A stretch of 6,154 nt of DNA. Source: Thiopontia sp013349825. GTDB lineage: Bacteria; Pseudomonadota; Gammaproteobacteria; GCF-002020875. Of this stretch, positions 4,282 through 6,154 are shown in pieces. The DNA is taken from the NCBI GenBank assembly GCA_963981015.1, contig CAXCCG010000103.1, positions 1-6,154 on the forward strand, given 5' to 3'. A model generated the notes under the pieces. The model made no database searches and was not told the origin of the DNA. It saw only the letters and a list, made by a program, of their open reading frames with translations. Every line of letters begins with the position of its first letter. Position 1 is the first letter of the stretch. Both the position numbers and the translations under genes were made by a program.

Positions 4282-5556
4282 TTAATTCATATAGGGGGAC
4301 CAAGCGGGTTCTCTCACATCTTTTCCTCGCAGACTGAGCCGCTGCACCCCTCCTCCATCGACCGAAGCGACCTCTAAAACCCCTCGTCCATTTACCTGTG
4401 TAGCATACACGATCAGCCGTCCATTTGGGGCAAAACTGGGGGATTCATCCTGGCGATTATCCGAGAGCAGGCGCATTACACCGCTCTCAACCTCCATTGC
4501 CGCGATTCTATAGCTCCCGGACTCTCCGTGCAGAAATGTCAATACCTCTCCCTTCGGCCCCCAGTCCGGGCTGGTGTTATAACGCCCTTTGAAGGTGATT
4601 CTCTCAGCTCGCCCACCCGATACCTGCTGCTGATAAATCTGAGGGCGACCACTGCGATCCGAGAGGAAAGTAATCTTTTTACCATCAGGAGTCCAGGCTG
4701 GTTCCGTATCCACTGATGGATTTTTGGTCAAACGACGAATTGTCTTCTTGTTCAGGTTGAGGATATAGATTTCAGAGTTCCCATCTCTAGAGAGTGAAAG
4801 TGCGAGCTGCTCTCCATCGGGAGACCAGGCCGGGGCACTGTTCTTACCCTTGAAGTTGGCTACCCGGGTACGCTTGCCACTGTAGACTTCTTGAATCCAC
4901 ACCTCTGAACGCTCATTCTCAAATGAGACATAGGCCAGTTTTCGCCCGTCCGGTGACCAGCTCGGAGAGAGTAGCGGTGCGGATGAGCTGAGTAGTCGCT
5001 GCGCACTTTCACCATCGGCATCGGCAATCTCTAACGTATAGAGAGACTGGCCCTTGCTTTTAGCCATAGAGACATAAGCCACATGGGTACTGAAGACTCC
5101 CGGTATACCGGTTAGTTTCTTGTAGAGGAGATCGCTGATTGCATGGGCGATTTTTCGCATCTTCTTGGCTCCACCTGCGCCAAGAGCAAAGCGATAGTGT
5201 GCCAGCAACCGCTTCTGATAGACATTGATGAGCTGTATCTCCAACTGTCGCTTTCCACCGGCAGACGTGGTTATACGCCCCACCACCAGAGTCGGCATTT
5301 TCAGCAAGCGCCAATCGGTGTAGTTCACCTCCGCCTGATGGGTTGGATTGGAGATCATCTCAGACTCTTTTAAGGGTAAGAACTCACCACTCAAACGTAG
5401 ATCATTGGAGACGATGGTTGAACCCGGAAAGGGGGCAATCGCTATTGGAAGCGCCGACTCATTGCCCTGGGTAATGGTGATCTCCAGTGCTGAGGCCACT
5501 GAAAGGCAGAGTAGTGAAGAAAATAACCCGATCACTCTCCAAATACTGTTTAACAT
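4282..5556 (-). CDS. tolB: Tol-Pal periplasmic beta-propeller protein TolB
   Basis: TolB is the periplasmic partner that shuttles between Pal and TolA. The 424-residue precursor (E. coli 430) has a Sec signal peptide (VIGLFSSLLCLSVASA, cleavage likely after A23). An N-terminal alpha/beta domain runs to about 150, closing with LTGIPGVF. A six-bladed propeller follows, with PD40 repeats: SPSWSPDGRKLAYVSF, APAWSPDGEQLALSLS, EPAWTPDGKKITFLSD, SPDWGPKGEVLTFLHG, SPSFAPNGRLIVYATQ, and the closing EPAWSPY at the C terminus. The ATG at 5554-5556 is chosen because AGGAG sits 7 bases upstream and the start comes 4 bases after the tolA stop. A TTG at 5577 would add seven residues inside tolA and lacks support. 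The loop after APF in the N-terminal domain (PFPGSTIVSNDLRLSG) is about ten residues shorter than in E. coli TolB, from my memory of that sequence. Confidence 0.96.
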   Translation of the reverse strand: MLNSIWRVIGLFSSLLCLSVASALEITITQGNESALPIAIAPFPGSTIVSNDLRLSGEFLPLKESEMISNPTHQAEVNYTDWRLLKMPTLVVGRITTSAGGKRQLEIQLINVYQKRLLAHYRFALGAGGAKKMRKIAHAISDLLYKKLTGIPGVFSTHVAYVSMAKSKGQSLYTLEIADADGESAQRLLSSSAPLLSPSWSPDGRKLAYVSFENERSEVWIQEVYSGKRTRVANFKGKNSAPAWSPDGEQLALSLSRDGNSEIYILNLNKKTIRRLTKNPSVDTEPAWTPDGKKITFLSDRSGRPQIYQQQVSGGRAERITFKGRYNTSPDWGPKGEVLTFLHGESGSYRIAAMEVESGVMRLLSDNRQDESPSFAPNGRLIVYATQVNGRGVLEVASVDGGGVQRLSLRGKDVREPAWSPYMN

Positions 5557-5560
5557 CGAT

Positions 5561-6154
5561 TTACTCCTGATGGACAAAGGTCATCTCCAACTCTTTTAAC
5601 TCTTTTCTCAATTCTACAGAATCTGGATAGGGAAAGGGAGAGGCCTGCCATACCGCCTGCTCTACTGAGGCATCAAAAGGCTGGTTACCACTACTCACCA
5701 TTACCGTAACTCCCCCAACCTCACCACCCGGCAGCAACCTTACTTTAACCTTGCAGGTACGCCCTGCAGGAGTACTTCTGGGCTTATTCCAGACCTTCTC
5801 AATCTGTCTACGGATTGATGTACGCAGCTGCGAGAGTTGACGCTGCATGGCCTGATTCTGCTGTCTGGACTGCATCAGTGCGGTCTCGGCCTCCAACTCT
5901 GCCTCCAGTTCAATCTCATCTTGCAGTTGCCTGCGCCGCTTCTCCTCTTTTATCTTTTCAGCCTGTGCTTTTTCAGCTTGACGCTTTTTCTCTTTAACTC
6001 TCTTCTGTTCGGCTGCCCTCTTTTTTTCTTTTAGCGCTTTGGCCTTTTTCTCTTTAGCCTTCTTCTCTTTAGCCTTCTTCTCTTTTAATTTTTTATCTTT
6101 CGCTCTCTTCTCTCGCACCTTTTTTTCTTTGGCTTTTTTCTCTTTGGCTTTCTT
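5561..6154 (-). CDS. tolA: TolA, 3' part (5' end beyond the window edge)
   Basis: TolA is an inner-membrane protein whose long periplasmic helix and C-terminal domain reach TolB/Pal and transmit energy from TolQR. The frame is open to the right edge: codons before a GTG at 6118 continue without a stop to 6154, so this GTG is internal and the 197 visible residues lack the membrane anchor. The visible first half is the Lys/Ala/Glu-rich helical domain II with repeated KAKEK. From about nucleotide 5818 to the stop is domain III, with IRRQIEKVWNKP, CKVKVRLLPGGEVGGVTV, SSGNQPFDASVEQAV and ASPFPYP, the TolA/TonB-type C-terminal fold. Only one Cys is present, so the disulfide of E. coli domain III cannot form. 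The stop lies 4 bases before the tolB ATG. Domain and context agree. Confidence 0.94.
   Translation of the reverse strand, partial: KKAKEKKAKEKKVREKRAKDKKLKEKKAKEKKAKEKKAKALKEKKRAAEQKRVKEKKRQAEKAQAEKIKEEKRRRQLQDEIELEAELEAETALMQSRQQNQAMQRQLSQLRTSIRRQIEKVWNKPRSTPAGRTCKVKVRLLPGGEVGGVTVMVSSGNQPFDASVEQAVWQASPFPYPDSVELRKELKELEMTFVHQE
5564..5568 (-). promoter_or_regulatory. Ribosome binding site that fixes the tolB start
   Basis: The minus strand reads AGGAG within the last codons of tolA, 7 bases before the ATG at 5556. It is the best Shine-Dalgarno sequence I noticed in the window and decides for the ATG over the upstream TTG at 5577. Confidence 0.8.
6037..6154 (-). repeat. Imperfect 15-bp tandem repeats encoding KAKEK in TolA
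   Basis: On the plus strand, units of CTTTAGCCTTCTTCT type repeat with a 15-base period at 6037-6051, 6052-6066 and 6067-6081. Units 2 and 3 are identical and unit 1 has two differences. Related units (CTTTGGCTTTTTTCT type) reappear at 6127-6141 and, cut by the window end, 6142-6154. Each unit encodes five residues (KAKEK-like) of the TolA helix. Because 15 is a multiple of 3, gain or loss of units would change the helix length without breaking the frame. Confidence 0.8.

Noticed and set aside
5554..5577. TTG start for TolB giving 431 residues
   Set aside because: The ATG at 5556 has AGGAG at ideal spacing and gives a normal signal peptide; the TTG lies inside tolA.
5815..6034. Plus-strand Leu/Phe-rich open frames opposite tolA, resembling membrane segments
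   Set aside because: They arise from the Lys/Glu-rich tolA repeats read on the other strand, which gives Phe/Leu/Ser-rich translations; no ribosome binding site or family match.
6116..6118. GTG as the start of a separate 185-residue protein
   Set aside because: The frame continues upstream without a stop to the window edge with the same KAKEK repeats, so this is an internal codon of tolA.

Overview
The window comes from a bacterial chromosome, most likely a gammaproteobacterium. The minus strand carries the arrangement tolA-tolB-pal-cpoB(ybgF)-queE-queC, a gene order typical of that class (for example Pseudomonas and many free-living or symbiotic lineages). Base composition looks moderate, and I cannot assign a genus from sequence alone. 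Every gene I can support lies on the minus strand, so the window reads from right to left.

Right part (about 2950-6154), the Tol-Pal envelope block. The 3' part of tolA enters from the right edge: a Lys/Ala/Glu-rich helix and the C-terminal domain. It is followed at once by tolB (periplasmic beta-propeller), then pal (outer-membrane lipoprotein that binds peptidoglycan), then cpoB (periplasmic coiled-coil/TPR protein). Together these make the periplasmic and outer-membrane half of the machine that keeps the outer membrane attached and constricts it at division. tolQ and tolR should lie beyond the right edge.

Middle part (about 1439-2952), preQ0 synthesis and a tRNA. queE and queC supply 7-carboxy-7-deazaguanine synthase and 7-cyano-7-deazaguanine (preQ0) synthase for queuosine. 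cpoB, queE and queC are joined by 4-base stop/start overlaps (GTGA and ATGA), so they are probably translated from one message. A complete tRNA-Lys(TTT) gene lies 42 bases after queC on the same strand, followed by a strong intrinsic terminator. There is no terminator between queC and the tRNA, so the tRNA may be the last element of the long operon.

Left part (1-1438), an accessory module. Downstream of the terminator, a sigma70-like promoter containing an imperfect dyad drives a two-gene cassette: an Xre/MbcA/ParS-type antitoxin and a RES-domain toxin (a predicted NAD-consuming enzyme), overlapping by one base (TAGTG). Past the toxin, the leftmost 214 bases hold no gene that I can see. They hold an exact 27-bp direct repeat with an extra internal 12-bp copy, and a small hairpin.

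Most of the window is conserved housekeeping sequence. The toxin-antitoxin cassette is a recognisable known family, not a new system. The points most worth a second look are this module next to tRNA-Lys, its candidate operator, the short CpoB with a reduced TPR region, and the repeat cluster at the left edge.
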